Shown here in pieces: positions 47,009 to 56,079 of a stretch of DNA of 64,000 nt. Numbering within the stretch: position 1 is the first letter of the stretch; the number at the start of each line of letters is the position of its first letter. This DNA comes from Corallococcus sp. EGB (GTDB lineage: Bacteria > Myxococcota > Myxococcia > Myxococcales > Myxococcaceae): NCBI RefSeq assembly GCF_019968905.1, contig NZ_CP079946.1, positions 1,302,001-1,366,000 of the forward strand, in the 5' to 3' direction. The notes below the pieces were generated by a model, which searched no databases, had not been told where the DNA came from, and was given only the letters and a program-made list of their open reading frames with translations. A program made the position numbers and the translations under genes.

Positions 47009-50000
47009 TTACCGCGAAGCCGTCTTCTGCCCCGGCCCCTGGAGGAGGATGCGGCGGCCGAAGGCGCGGTCCACGCGGCCCAGGAACTCGCGGAACTGCG
47101 GGTACTCGTCCGCCTTGATGCGGGCGACGGTGAGGGCCACCTCGCCGTCGGCGATGAGCGCCCCGTTCTCCACGCGGTAGCTGAGCTTCACGCGGCCGAA
47201 CGGGGTGGTCTCCTCCACCGCCTGCGGCATCTCCGCCACGGTGTAGCCGCCGGGCAGCGTGTAGCGCAGCTTGAAGGTGTTCACCCAGGGGCTCTGCATC
47301 ACCAGGTCGAAGCGGCGCTCGGCGAGCGACGCGTAGGCCTGCTGGTACGTGCGCCCCGTGCCGAAGGGCAGGAAGCGCAGGCTGCCGCCGGGCAGCACCT
47401 CCGTGTAGCGCGGGATGCCCATGGCGAAGTCCAGCGTCACGTCGTCGTCCAGGCGGGTGGTGTCGCTGAGCTTCACCTCGCGCACGGTGAGGCCGGGGAA
47501 GCTCTGCGCCCACGCGCGCTCGAAGGTGGACTTGCGCGTGGACTCCGGGCGGTACGCGCGGCGGTAGTCCGGCGCGGACTGGCCGGACACGCTGCTCACG
47601 CCCTTCACCTCCGCGCTGCCGTCCGGACGCAGCGCCACGTCCATGCTCAGCGTCGTCTTGTTGTCGTCCGCCTTCGCCTCGGGGGTGGTGAGGAAGTTGC
47701 TGGTGCCGTTGGGGTCCACCACCAGCACGTTGGCCACGCGGTCCGCGCTGGGGAGCTCCCTGGCCCCGTGGAACTCCGCGGTGCCGTCCAGGTACAGGTC
47801 GAACTTGGGCACGTACGCGATGGCGTGGTTGAAGGCCGCCAGCGACGCGGGCTCCGCGTCCAGCGAGCCCAGGTTGCGCATGCGCAGCAGCACCAGCCGG
47901 CTGTCCACGCCCGCCACCTTCAGCATGGCGTGGATGAGGCTCGCCTTGTCCTTGCAGTCGCCGAAGCGGCGCGCGAGCACGCGGTCCACGCGGTACGGCT
48001 TGAAGCCGTGGATGCCGAACTCCAGCGCCACGTAGCGGGTGTTGGTGACGACGAACGCGTAGATGGCGCGCACCACGGCCAGCTGGTCCTTGCGGTCCAC
48101 GCCGGTGAGCACCTGGTCCACCGTGGACTTCAGCTCCGCGTTGGGCTGGAGCTGATCCCGCACGAGGCCCCACCAGTAGTGGCCCACCTGGTCCCACGTC
48201 TTGTACGTGGAGATGTGCAGGTTCTGGGCGACCTCCGCCCAGCCCGGCATGCCCGGCTCCGGCACCACCTTGGAGACGTGCTTCGCGCCGAAGCGGTACA
48301 CGGTGCGGCCGGCCTCCGGGGACTCCTGCTGCTGCTCCACGCCCGCCAGGCGGCTCTTGTTCCAGTACAGCGGCCGCTCCTTGGGCATGTCCACGACGTA
48401 CTGGAAGCGCACCTTCGGGTAGACGCCCTGCACGCTCTCCACGTCGCCCCAGTAGTCCGACAGCAGGTTGTCCTGCGCGGTGTCGTCCAGGCGGTAGGTG
48501 AGCTCCAGCGTGTCACCGGGGGCCAGCGACGGGAACGACAGGATGCGCGCGCGGGCGTCGTAGTACATGCCCGTCCAGGGCTCGTTGATGTTGCGGTCCG
48601 CGTCGCCGTAGCTGTCCACCACGGAGCCGTCCGGCTTGGTCACGCGGGCGCGCAGCACGCGCACCTCCTGGCGGTCCGGCGAGTACGTCACCGGCACGCT
48701 GCGGAACGCGTCCACGCCGCGCTGGTTGTACACGCGCACCACCACCTGCTGGAGGCGGCTGGCCAGGCCGCTCTTCTGCACGCGCACGTAGCTGTTGTCC
48801 ACGAGGTACAGGGCGTCCTCGTTCATGTAGCCCTCGGCCTCCTTGGACAGGGGCTTCGCGTCCACCAGGTACTGGGTGCCCGCGCTCTCGGACTCACCCT
48901 TGAGGGTGCGCAGGGCCTCCTTGAGGCCGGGGTTCTGCGGGCGCAGCGCGAGCGACTTCTCGAAGGCGGCCAGGGCGGGCTCGCGCAGACCGGCGGCGAG
49001 CAGCGCGCGGCCCTCGCGCTCATACACCTCCGGCTCGTCCGGGGAGAGGGCCTTGGCCTCCGTGAAGAGGACGGCGGCCTCCTCCACGGCGCCGTTGGCG
49101 GCCTTGAGCTCCGCCAGGCGCACGCGGCTGCCGTTGTCGAAGGGGTTCAGGTCGGTGAGCTTCGCGTACTCGCGCTCGGCGGCGTCCACCTTGCCCGCGT
49201 CCGCGAGCATGGCGGCCAGCTGCCGGCGGGTGGCCGTGTCGTCGTAGCGCAGCGCCAGCACCACGCGCATGCGGTCCATGGCCTCCTGGTCGCGGTCCAG
49301 CTGGCGGGACGCGGCGGCGGCCACGCGCACCACGCGGGGCACGCGCGGCTGCTGACGGAAGGCCTCCTCCACCAGCGCGTGCGCCCGGGCGCGCTCGCCC
49401 AGGGCCTCCGCCGCGCGAGCGAGCAGCAGCCGCGCGCCCGGCACGTTGCGGCCGTCCTCCACCTCCAGGATGGGGGTGAGCAGCGGCTGCACGCGCTCCG
49501 GGTGGCCGCGGTCCAGCTCGTGGTCCGCCAGCGCGAGGCGCGCGGGGGCGTAGGTGGGGTCCGCCTTCACGGCGGCCTCCAGGAAGCGGCGGCGCTCGTT
49601 GAGGTCGTCCGTCTGGGTGTTGGCGGCCAGGACCTGGAGGCGCGCGTCGCTGGGGGCGTTCTCCGCCGCGAGCGCGGCCTCGGCGGTGGCGGTGTGCTCG
49701 CGCTCGTCATACGCGCGGAAGAAGGCCAGCACCTGGGCGTAGTCGCCGCGCAGCTGGGCGTCGTCCGGGTTCTTCTCCACCAGCGTGCGCAGCGACGAGG
49801 TCAGCGTGGGCAGGGGCTGCGGCGCGGGCGCGGGCATGCGCTCCAGGGCGGGGGCCCTGGCGGGCAGCGAGGCGCGGGCGGACGCGGACTCCGAGCGCAG
49901 GTAGAAGCCCAGCGGGCCGGACTCCTGGCACACCTTCAAGAGCACGCGGTTGAGGCCCTTCTTGAGCTTCACGGACACGCGCGTCTGGTCCGGGCGGGGC

Positions 50001-50671
50001 AGGTTGTAGCGGTCCTCCTTGGACGCGAGCTGCCCGTTCACCCACAGGCGGTAGCCGCCGGAGGTGCCCAGGCCCAGCGCCACGCGCGAGTCCTGCGGCA
50101 CCTCCAGCCAGGTGAGCGCGTACGCCACGGACTCCTTGTTGGGGCGCACGGCGGTGGCCAGGTCCACGTAGCCATCCGCGGACGTGACGGACAGCTTGCG
50201 CCAGGTGGCCTCGTGGCCCTTGGCGCCGGGGTAGCGCGCGGTGAGGTCCAGGTTGGCGGCCTCCGGACCGAAGTCCGTGTCGCAGCCGGCCTTGCCCTCG
50301 TTCTCGAAGCCGCCCACGACGTAGTAGTCGTTGATGAAGCCCAGCCACTGGCGGACCTCGTTGGCGCGCACCATGCGGCCGCGTGAGCGCTCCGCGTCCA
50401 TGAGGAGCAGCTGCGCGGTGGTGCGCGTGTTCGCATCCGACGTGCGGCGCGACGCGATCTGCTGGTAGGTGCTCACCAGCGGGGTGAGGTCCTCCACGTC
50501 ATCCACCAGCGCGTGCATGCGCAGCAGGGCGGCGCCGCCGCGCGGCGAGTTGGCGGCCTTGACGGCTTCGGCCGCGTACTCGCGGGCCCGGTCGTCCGCG
50601 TTCGGCTTCGCGAGCCCCAGCACGGGACAGGTGAGCACGACAAGTGCGGCCAGCGATGTGAAACGCGACAT
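47009..50671 (-). CDS. DUF3857/transglutaminase TPR protein with intact triad
   Basis: A 1220-residue secreted protein with a Sec signal (SLAALVVLTCPVLGLA). Order: helical repeats, a beta-sandwich near residues 110-250 (GYRLWVNGQLASKED, GLNRVLLKVCQ), TPR repeats (about 290-580), DUF3857 (about 610-780), and a transglutaminase core with Cys906 in RFGDCKDKASLIHAML, His949 in AFNHAIAYV and Asp962 in LYLDGTAEF. A beta-rich C terminus follows. The papain-like triad is complete, so it could cross-link or cleave amide bonds at the cell surface. It is a full-length architectural paralogue of the protein at 18251-22027, which has lost the triad. Confidence 0.88.
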   Translation of the reverse strand: MSRFTSLAALVVLTCPVLGLAKPNADDRAREYAAEAVKAANSPRGGAALLRMHALVDDVEDLTPLVSTYQQIASRRTSDANTRTTAQLLLMDAERSRGRMVRANEVRQWLGFINDYYVVGGFENEGKAGCDTDFGPEAANLDLTARYPGAKGHEATWRKLSVTSADGYVDLATAVRPNKESVAYALTWLEVPQDSRVALGLGTSGGYRLWVNGQLASKEDRYNLPRPDQTRVSVKLKKGLNRVLLKVCQESGPLGFYLRSESASARASLPARAPALERMPAPAPQPLPTLTSSLRTLVEKNPDDAQLRGDYAQVLAFFRAYDEREHTATAEAALAAENAPSDARLQVLAANTQTDDLNERRRFLEAAVKADPTYAPARLALADHELDRGHPERVQPLLTPILEVEDGRNVPGARLLLARAAEALGERARAHALVEEAFRQQPRVPRVVRVAAAASRQLDRDQEAMDRMRVVLALRYDDTATRRQLAAMLADAGKVDAAEREYAKLTDLNPFDNGSRVRLAELKAANGAVEEAAVLFTEAKALSPDEPEVYEREGRALLAAGLREPALAAFEKSLALRPQNPGLKEALRTLKGESESAGTQYLVDAKPLSKEAEGYMNEDALYLVDNSYVRVQKSGLASRLQQVVVRVYNQRGVDAFRSVPVTYSPDRQEVRVLRARVTKPDGSVVDSYGDADRNINEPWTGMYYDARARILSFPSLAPGDTLELTYRLDDTAQDNLLSDYWGDVESVQGVYPKVRFQYVVDMPKERPLYWNKSRLAGVEQQQESPEAGRTVYRFGAKHVSKVVPEPGMPGWAEVAQNLHISTYKTWDQVGHYWWGLVRDQLQPNAELKSTVDQVLTGVDRKDQLAVVRAIYAFVVTNTRYVALEFGIHGFKPYRVDRVLARRFGDCKDKASLIHAMLKVAGVDSRLVLLRMRNLGSLDAEPASLAAFNHAIAYVPKFDLYLDGTAEFHGARELPSADRVANVLVVDPNGTSNFLTTPEAKADDNKTTLSMDVALRPDGSAEVKGVSSVSGQSAPDYRRAYRPESTRKSTFERAWAQSFPGLTVREVKLSDTTRLDDDVTLDFAMGIPRYTEVLPGGSLRFLPFGTGRTYQQAYASLAERRFDLVMQSPWVNTFKLRYTLPGGYTVAEMPQAVEETTPFGRVKLSYRVENGALIADGEVALTVARIKADEYPQFREFLGRVDRAFGRRILLQGPGQKTASR

Positions 50672-50864
50672 CCGTTCTCCTCGAGTATCGACGGCGCCCG
50701 GGGGCAGGCAGGGGGCGGTGACGCCAGTGAACAGGCGGACCCGTCATGGCCTTCCCCTGCATGCGGCCCCGGACGGCGGGCAGGCAGCCAGTTCGCGCCC
50801 CACTCTATGCCGGACCGGTGTGGGGCGGGGTGGGCCCGTGAAGGCGAGGGCGCGAAAACGCACA

Positions 50865-50899
50865 GGGCCGGCGCGGGCTTGGAGTGCCCGGGCCGGCCC
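50865..50899 (-). terminator. rho-independent terminator of the chitinase gene
   Basis: A 14-bp stem (one mismatch) of almost pure G/C surrounds the loop TTGGAGT. On the minus strand it is followed by TGTGCGTTTTCG, providing a short T run. It begins 28 bases after the chitinase stop. Confidence 0.7.
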
Positions 50900-50926
50900 C
50901 GATGTGTGCGTCCCCTGGGGGAGGCG

Positions 50927-52963
50927 TCAGTGGAGCTTGTTGTAGAGGGCGTTGACGAGGCTGCCGTCATCGCCGCTCAGCTCCCAGAACATCGCGCCGC
51001 CCAGGCCCTTGGCCAGGATGTAGTCCGACTTGGCGTTCATGCTCTGCACGTCGTCGTAGGCCACCCAGACCTTCGTGGACGGGCTGTAGACGTAGGCCTG
51101 CTTGCCCTCCGGGTGGAAGAACTTCGTGTAGCCGGAGCCCGCGCGTTCGAAGTTGGCCTTGAGGTCCTTGTAGTCGAACACGCCGGTGAGACCGGACTGG
51201 CCATCATCCCAGGTGCCCTTGGTGGGGACGCCGGACTGGAACAGGCCGTTGTTCACGTTGGGCACGTTGCCCCAGCCGCGGCCGTAGAACGGCACGCCGA
51301 CGACGATCTTGGACGCGGGCACGCCCAACTGGAGCATCTTGGAGATGGAGCCGTCCGTGTAGAAGCCGTCGTTGGCGCCCGGGTCGCCCGTCACGCGGTC
51401 GAGCGCGGAGTGGAAGTTGACCGTGCTCTCGAAGGCGCCGTGGTAGTCGTAGGACATCACGTTGATCCAATCGAGGATGCCGGCCAGCTTCACGGTCTCC
51501 TGCTTGTTGGCGAGCAGGTCCGGCGACGCGCCCGACGCGATGGTGAGCAGGTAGGGCTGGCCCGTCTGCGCGGTGACGGCGGACAGCTGGGTGCGGAACT
51601 CCTGCATGAGCAGGGTGTAGTTCTGCTTGTCCGCGGGGCTGCTGATGTTGTCCGGCAGGCCGCCGCCGGTGGGGTACTCCCAGTCCACGTCGATGCCGTC
51701 GAAGACGCCCACGCCGTTGGCCGGGGTGACGCCGGGGAACTGGCCCTTCACGTACAGGTCCACGCAGGACTTCACGAACGCGCTGCGCGACGCGGCGGTG
51801 GCGGCCACCTGGGAGAAGTACTTGGACCAGGACCAGCCGCCAATGGAGATGAGGAGCTTGAGGTTCGGGTAGGCCTTCTTCAGCTCCTTGAAGGCGCGGA
51901 AGTTGCCGCGCAGCGCGCCGGGGTCCCATTCACCGGGGAAGCCGAAGCCCTTGTCGATGTCCGCGAACGAGTCTCCGAGGATGCACTTGCCGTCCGGGGA
52001 GATGTTGGAGAAGGCGTAGTTGATGTGCGTGAGCTTCGACGCCGGCACGTTGGACACCTGGTAGTTGCGCGCGTAGATGCCCCACGCGGCGAAGTAGCCG
52101 ACGAGCCGCTTGCCTCCCGGCGGAGGCGTGCCGGGCAGCTCCACCACGACGCTCACCGTCTTCGTGCCCACGTTGCCGGCGGCGTCGTACGCCTTCACGG
52201 TGTACGTGTACGTGCCGTTCTGCGCGGACGTGGAGAACGCGCGGGTGAACGACGACGCGGTGGCCACGAGCGTGCCGTTCTCCAGGATTTCAATCCGGGT
52301 CACGCCCGTGTCGTCGGTGGCGCTGGCGGAGATGGTGACGGAGCCCGCGGCGGTGATGCGCGATGCGCTGGCGCTGGCGGTGACGACCGGCGGGGTGACG
52401 TCGCCGTTGGAGGGGATGGCGACGGTGACGGTGACCGTCTTCGAGCCCACGTTGCCGGCGGCGTCGTATGCCTTCACGGTGTACGTATACGTGCCGTTCT
52501 GCCCGGCGCCGGAGAAGCTGCGCGTATAGGACGACGCGGTGGCCACGAGCGTGCCGTTCTCCAGGATTTCAATCTTCGTCACGCCTGTGTCGTCGGTGGC
52601 GCTGGCGGAGATGGTGATGGAGCCCGCGGCGGTGACGTTCGTCGTGCTGCTCGACGCGGTGACGACGGGGGCGGTGGTGTCGCCGCCGCCCGTCACGGGG
52701 CCCAGGTCCAGCCACAGTGCCGCCACGGCCACGGGCGTCCAGTCCGCCTGGGACGTGTGGGCCTGACGGCACTGGTAGACGCGGCCTTCATAGGTGACGC
52801 GCGTGCCCACGGCATAGGCGACGCCCACGGCCCATGCGGCATCCAGCGGCGCCTTCATCACGCTGCCCGGGCCTCCGGCTTCGGGAGCGAAGGACTCCTG
52901 GCCACAACCGGCGACGGTCAGCGCGGACGCCACCAGGCCCACAATCCAGTTGCTACGACGCAT
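50927..52963 (-). CDS. GH18 chitinase lipoprotein with CBM5/12 and two Ig-like modules
   Basis: A 678-residue protein. Lipobox at Cys20 (SALTVAGCGQ). Residues about 41-86 are a CBM5/12 chitin-binding module (YAVGTRVTYEGRVYQCRQAHT, then DWTPV). Two Ig-like modules (about 97-187 and 190-282) are nearly identical in protein and DNA. The GH18 barrel spans about 290-678, with SIGGWSWS, the catalytic motif DGIDVDWEYP (acid Glu429), NVMSYDYHG and GAMFWELSGDD. It hydrolyses chitin, giving chito-oligosaccharides at the cell surface. NagA and an amino-sugar isomerase gene lie just upstream on the same strand, forming a chitin-use cluster. Confidence 0.95.
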   Translation of the reverse strand: MRRSNWIVGLVASALTVAGCGQESFAPEAGGPGSVMKAPLDAAWAVGVAYAVGTRVTYEGRVYQCRQAHTSQADWTPVAVAALWLDLGPVTGGGDTTAPVVTASSSTTNVTAAGSITISASATDDTGVTKIEILENGTLVATASSYTRSFSGAGQNGTYTYTVKAYDAAGNVGSKTVTVTVAIPSNGDVTPPVVTASASASRITAAGSVTISASATDDTGVTRIEILENGTLVATASSFTRAFSTSAQNGTYTYTVKAYDAAGNVGTKTVSVVVELPGTPPPGGKRLVGYFAAWGIYARNYQVSNVPASKLTHINYAFSNISPDGKCILGDSFADIDKGFGFPGEWDPGALRGNFRAFKELKKAYPNLKLLISIGGWSWSKYFSQVAATAASRSAFVKSCVDLYVKGQFPGVTPANGVGVFDGIDVDWEYPTGGGLPDNISSPADKQNYTLLMQEFRTQLSAVTAQTGQPYLLTIASGASPDLLANKQETVKLAGILDWINVMSYDYHGAFESTVNFHSALDRVTGDPGANDGFYTDGSISKMLQLGVPASKIVVGVPFYGRGWGNVPNVNNGLFQSGVPTKGTWDDGQSGLTGVFDYKDLKANFERAGSGYTKFFHPEGKQAYVYSPSTKVWVAYDDVQSMNAKSDYILAKGLGGAMFWELSGDDGSLVNALYNKLH
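52140..52671. repeat. tandem DNA duplication encoding two Ig-like modules
   Basis: Two units of about 255 bases (52140-52395 and 52419-52671, offset near 280) are almost identical over long stretches. Examples are the shared CCCACGTTGCCGGCGGCGTC and GTGCCGTTCTCCAGGATTTC. The closeness at third positions implies a recent duplication or ongoing gene conversion within the chitinase gene. Confidence 0.8.
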
Positions 52964-53020
52964 TCGTGTTCTCCTCGCCTGCGGTACACGCGGAAGGAGT
53001 CACGCGCCCATTTTTCCGGG

Positions 53021-54193
53021 TTAATGGCTGGCTTTGGATTTTGTCTGTCCGCCCACCCATGTGCTGTGAACGGAAAGGTCCGGCGTCAACAGCACGAGGT
53101 CCGCGCGGTGTCCGGGGGCGATGCGGCCCCGGTGGCCGTGCACGCCAATGAACGTGGCGGGATGGAGCGAGGCCATGCGCAGCGCCTCCTCCAGCGGAAC
53201 CCCGAGCGAGTGGAGGCAATGGCGCACGGCCGCCGTGAGGTCGATGTCCGCTCCCGCGAGCGTGCCATCCTCCGTCTCCAGGCGGCCATGGCGGCGCAGG
53301 ATGGTGCGGCCCTGGAGCGTGAAGGACGTGACGGGCGTGCCGACGGGCGGCATGGCGTCCGTGACGAGGAACACCTTGCCGGGCGGTTTGACCTTGAGGA
53401 GCAGGCGCAGGTTGTCCGCGTGCACGTGCACGCCGTCCGCGATGACGCCGCACCACGCGTCGTCGTGATTGAGCGCGGCGACGATGGGGCCGGGCTGGCG
53501 GTTCATCACCGGGGGCATGGCGTTGAACAGGTGGGTGAAGCCGCGCACGCCGGCTTTCAGGGCCTGGGTGGTGCGCTCGCTGCTGGCGGCGGTGTGGCCC
53601 GCGCTGAGCACCACGCCGGAGCTCGCGAGGCGGCGCAGCGTGGCGTCGTCCACGCACTCGGGCGCGAGCGTCATCAGCACACGGCCTCCGTGCGCGGCGA
53701 AGCGGCGGGGCAGGGTGGTGAGGTAGTCCAGGTCGCGAGGGTCGGGCGCGCGGATGAAGGATGGTGCGTGGACACCGGCGCGCTCACGGCTGATGAACGG
53801 GCCCTCCAGGTGGATGCCGAGCACTCCACTGTCGGGGCGCGCGGTAGCGGAGAGCGCGGCCTCGCAGGCTTCGCGCATGCGGTCGGCGTCGTCGGTGATG
53901 AAGGTGGGCAGCAGGCCTGTGGTGCCGCACGTCCGCATGGCGGAGGCGATGGCGAGCGCGGCCTCCTCGGTGGGTGTGTCGTTGAAGAGCACTCCGCCCG
54001 CGCCGTTGACCTGCACGTCGACGAAGCCTGGGGCCAGCAGCGTGTCACCGGGCAGCGTGTGCACGGTGGCGCCAGTGGGGACTTCGGACGAGGGCACGAC
54101 GGCGTGAACGGTGCCGTCCCCGATGACGACGGCATGCCCTTCGAGGAGCTGGTCCCCGGTGAAGACGCGTGCGCCTTGGAGGACGGTGGGCAT
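53021..54193 (-). CDS. nagA: N-acetylglucosamine-6-phosphate deacetylase
   Basis: A 390-residue amidohydrolase from ATG 54193, overlapping the SIS gene stop by one base (TGATG). Conserved segments: VDVQVNGAGGVLFND, LGIHLEGPFIS (metal Glu), SAGHTAASS, GFTHLFNAMPP, GVIADGVHVHADNL and VTDAMPPVG (catalytic Asp). It converts N-acetylglucosamine 6-phosphate to glucosamine 6-phosphate and acetate in the cytosol. Together with the upstream isomerase and the neighbouring chitinase it completes chitin catabolism to fructose 6-phosphate, except for uptake and GlcNAc kinase, which are not in the window. Confidence 0.95.
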   Translation of the reverse strand: MPTVLQGARVFTGDQLLEGHAVVIGDGTVHAVVPSSEVPTGATVHTLPGDTLLAPGFVDVQVNGAGGVLFNDTPTEEAALAIASAMRTCGTTGLLPTFITDDADRMREACEAALSATARPDSGVLGIHLEGPFISRERAGVHAPSFIRAPDPRDLDYLTTLPRRFAAHGGRVLMTLAPECVDDATLRRLASSGVVLSAGHTAASSERTTQALKAGVRGFTHLFNAMPPVMNRQPGPIVAALNHDDAWCGVIADGVHVHADNLRLLLKVKPPGKVFLVTDAMPPVGTPVTSFTLQGRTILRRHGRLETEDGTLAGADIDLTAAVRHCLHSLGVPLEEALRMASLHPATFIGVHGHRGRIAPGHRADLVLLTPDLSVHSTWVGGQTKSKASH

Positions 54194-55239
54194 CACACGG
54201 TCTCCGTGACCTTGCGCAAGTGCTTGGGTGCATCCGGATCCAGCCCACGTGCTGCCGCGAGCTGGTGCACCGCGAAGTAGAAGCTCTGCACCTGGCAGAG
54301 CGGCGCGAGCGCCGCGGGAAGGCCCGGCAGCGTGGGCAGGGCCCGAGCGCCGGTGACGGGCAGGGCGGAGTGGACGTTCGCGCCCAGCTCGACCATGCGC
54401 TGCACGACGTCGCGAGTGCCCTGCGCGGCGTTGTCGTCCTGGCCCAGCGCGAGCACGGGGAAGCCCGGACGCACGAGCTCGAGCGGACCGTGGAGGACCT
54501 CCGCGGCGCTGAAGGCCTCCGCGTGCAGGCGGCAGGTCTCCTTGAGCTTGAGGGCCATCTCCAGCGCGGCGCCCAGGCCACTGCCCCGTCCGACGACATA
54601 GAGGCTGTGGGCATCCTTGAGCGTCGCGAGCGCCGGCCACCAGTCGAGCTTCCCCGCGGCCTCCAGTGCGTCCGGGAAGCGCCGTGCGGCCTCATGCAGC
54701 TCCGCGGAGTCCGACCAGTGCGCGACGAGCTGGAGGAAGGCGAGCCCGGAGAGCAGATAGGACTTGGTGGCGGCGACGCTGTGCTCGGGGCCGGCGGACA
54801 GCGGGATGCCCACGTCGCACAGCGTGGCCAGCGGCGAAGCTTCGTCGTTGATGAAGCCCAGGACGACGGCGCCGCCCGCGCGGGCGGCCTCGGTCATGCG
54901 CAGGAGGTCGGGGCTCCGGCCGGACTGGGAGACGGCGATGAAGAGCGCGTCGTGCAGGTCCAGGGAGCGCGTGTTGTAGACGGACGCGACGCTGGGGCCG
55001 AGCGATGCGACGGCGCGGCCCAGCGTGGTTTCGATGAGGTACTTGCCATAGACGGCCGCATGGTCGGAGCTGCCTCGCGCGCAGGTGACGACGAAGCGGG
55101 GTGGCGTGCGGCGCAGGCGAGCGCCCAGGTAGGCGAAGGTCTCTCGGCAGCGTTCGAGCTGGCGGCGGGCCGCGTCCGGAGCCTGGGCGGCCTCCCGTGC
55201 GAGCGCGGGAAGGGATGGGGTTTTCAGGGTGGGGTCCAC
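54193..55239 (-). CDS. SIS-domain glucosamine-6-phosphate deaminase/isomerase (NagB-II type)
   Basis: A 348-residue protein from GTG 55239. Two SIS domains resemble the C-terminal isomerase half of GlmS. The first has FVVTCARGSSDHAAVYGKYLIE and FIAVSQSGRSPDLL, the second LYVVGRGSGLGAALEMALKLKE and AEAFSAAEVLHGP. It lacks the N-terminal glutaminase of GlmS. Such stand-alone proteins (NagB-II, AgaS-like) deaminate glucosamine 6-phosphate to fructose 6-phosphate. Gene order isomerase-nagA with a one-base overlap supports that role. No NagR/GntR regulator is adjacent. Confidence 0.9.
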   Translation of the reverse strand: MDPTLKTPSLPALAREAAQAPDAARRQLERCRETFAYLGARLRRTPPRFVVTCARGSSDHAAVYGKYLIETTLGRAVASLGPSVASVYNTRSLDLHDALFIAVSQSGRSPDLLRMTEAARAGGAVVLGFINDEASPLATLCDVGIPLSAGPEHSVAATKSYLLSGLAFLQLVAHWSDSAELHEAARRFPDALEAAGKLDWWPALATLKDAHSLYVVGRGSGLGAALEMALKLKETCRLHAEAFSAAEVLHGPLELVRPGFPVLALGQDDNAAQGTRDVVQRMVELGANVHSALPVTGARALPTLPGLPAALAPLCQVQSFYFAVHQLAAARGLDPDAPKHLRKVTETV

Positions 55240-55420
55240 GCGCAGGGGATAACAGCCTCCAGGGGTGGACGGGGTGACGAAGGCGTCAGGCGTGATGCGC
55301 CCGACATCCGGCGCCTGGTTCCGGAGGTCGTGACGTCAGGCCGGACCTGGAGCGGGCAGGCCCGGCAGGCACCGCCGGATGCCTTGACGGCGAGGGAAGG
55401 GGCGGAGGAGAGAGGACCTC

Positions 55421-55738
55421 ATGCTGAAGACCGCCCTGGGCCGTTTCCGCGTCGTCGCCTTCTGGGAAGGCCTGTCCTTCCTGGTGCTGCTGCTCATCGC
55501 CATGCCGCTGAAGTACGTGCTGCACATGCCCCTGGGCGTGCGCGTGGCGGGCATGGCGCACGGCCTGCTGTTCATGGGGTACCTCTACACGTTGATGATG
55601 GCGGCCATCGAATACCGCTGGGGCGCGAAGCGGATCGCCGTGGCTGTCGTGGCCTCGGTCGTGCCGGGCGGGACGTTCTGGCTGGACGCGAAGTTGCGTG
55701 GGGAAGCGCTCGCGCTGGAGGCGGCGAAGACGCGCTGA
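55421..55738 (+). CDS. DUF3817 membrane protein
   Basis: A 105-residue protein, GGAGGAGAG upstream of the ATG. It has three membrane helices, with the signature FRVVAFWEGLSFLVLLLIAMPLK split as FRVVAFWEGLSFL and LIAMPLKY, then GMAHGLLFMGYLY. This is the DUF3817 family (YnfA-region-like integral membrane domain) with its invariant E-G-x-S and H-G residues. Function unknown. It lies alone between the SIS gene and a convergent small membrane protein whose stop is one base away. Confidence 0.88.
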   Translation: MLKTALGRFRVVAFWEGLSFLVLLLIAMPLKYVLHMPLGVRVAGMAHGLLFMGYLYTLMMAAIEYRWGAKRIAVAVVASVVPGGTFWLDAKLRGEALALEAAKTR

Positions 55739-55739
55739 T

Positions 55740-56027
55740 TCACCGCTTGTCGAAGATGATGAACAGCACGGTCAGCTGCATGAGGAGGAAAGGTGGGGTG
55801 TTGAGCACGAGGCCGATGACGGCGGGCACGACGATTCCGGGGCGGAGGCGGCTCCGCTCCAGGATGAATGCCGCGACGCCACAACCCAGGCCCAGCGCGA
55901 AGCCCGCCAGCACGATGAACGCCCACACGTTGCTGGTCGTCGCACGCGCCAGGGAGCCAGCGTGGAGGTCATTCGTCGCGAAGCATAGACGACGGTCTGG
56001 GAATTCCTTGGCGCATTGCTTGCTCAT
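55740..56027 (-). CDS. small hypothetical membrane protein
   Basis: 95 residues from ATG 56027 (MSKQCAKEFPDRR); the frame can also be read from 56081, but that would overlap the divergent Uma2 start. Two hydrophobic helices: WAFIVLAGFALGLGCGVAAFIL and PAVIGLVLNTPPFLLMQLTVLFII. Two Cys lie in the N-terminal part. No known family. Third-position G/C is lower than in neighbouring genes, as it is for the Uma2 gene, so this small block may be a later insertion. Confidence 0.5.
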   Translation of the reverse strand: MSKQCAKEFPDRRLCFATNDLHAGSLARATTSNVWAFIVLAGFALGLGCGVAAFILERSRLRPGIVVPAVIGLVLNTPPFLLMQLTVLFIIFDKR

Positions 56028-56079
56028 CGCCCGCGCGGGGCGATTGACCTGAAAGCCTGCCCGACGCAGGCTGACGGTC

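Noticed and set aside
45131-50386. A 1751-codon open frame on the plus strand
   Set aside because: It is antisense to the envelope protein and the intact DUF3857 protein, which have recognisable domains. Its composition (His, Arg, Val, Leu-rich) is the mirror of a G/C-rich third-position pattern.
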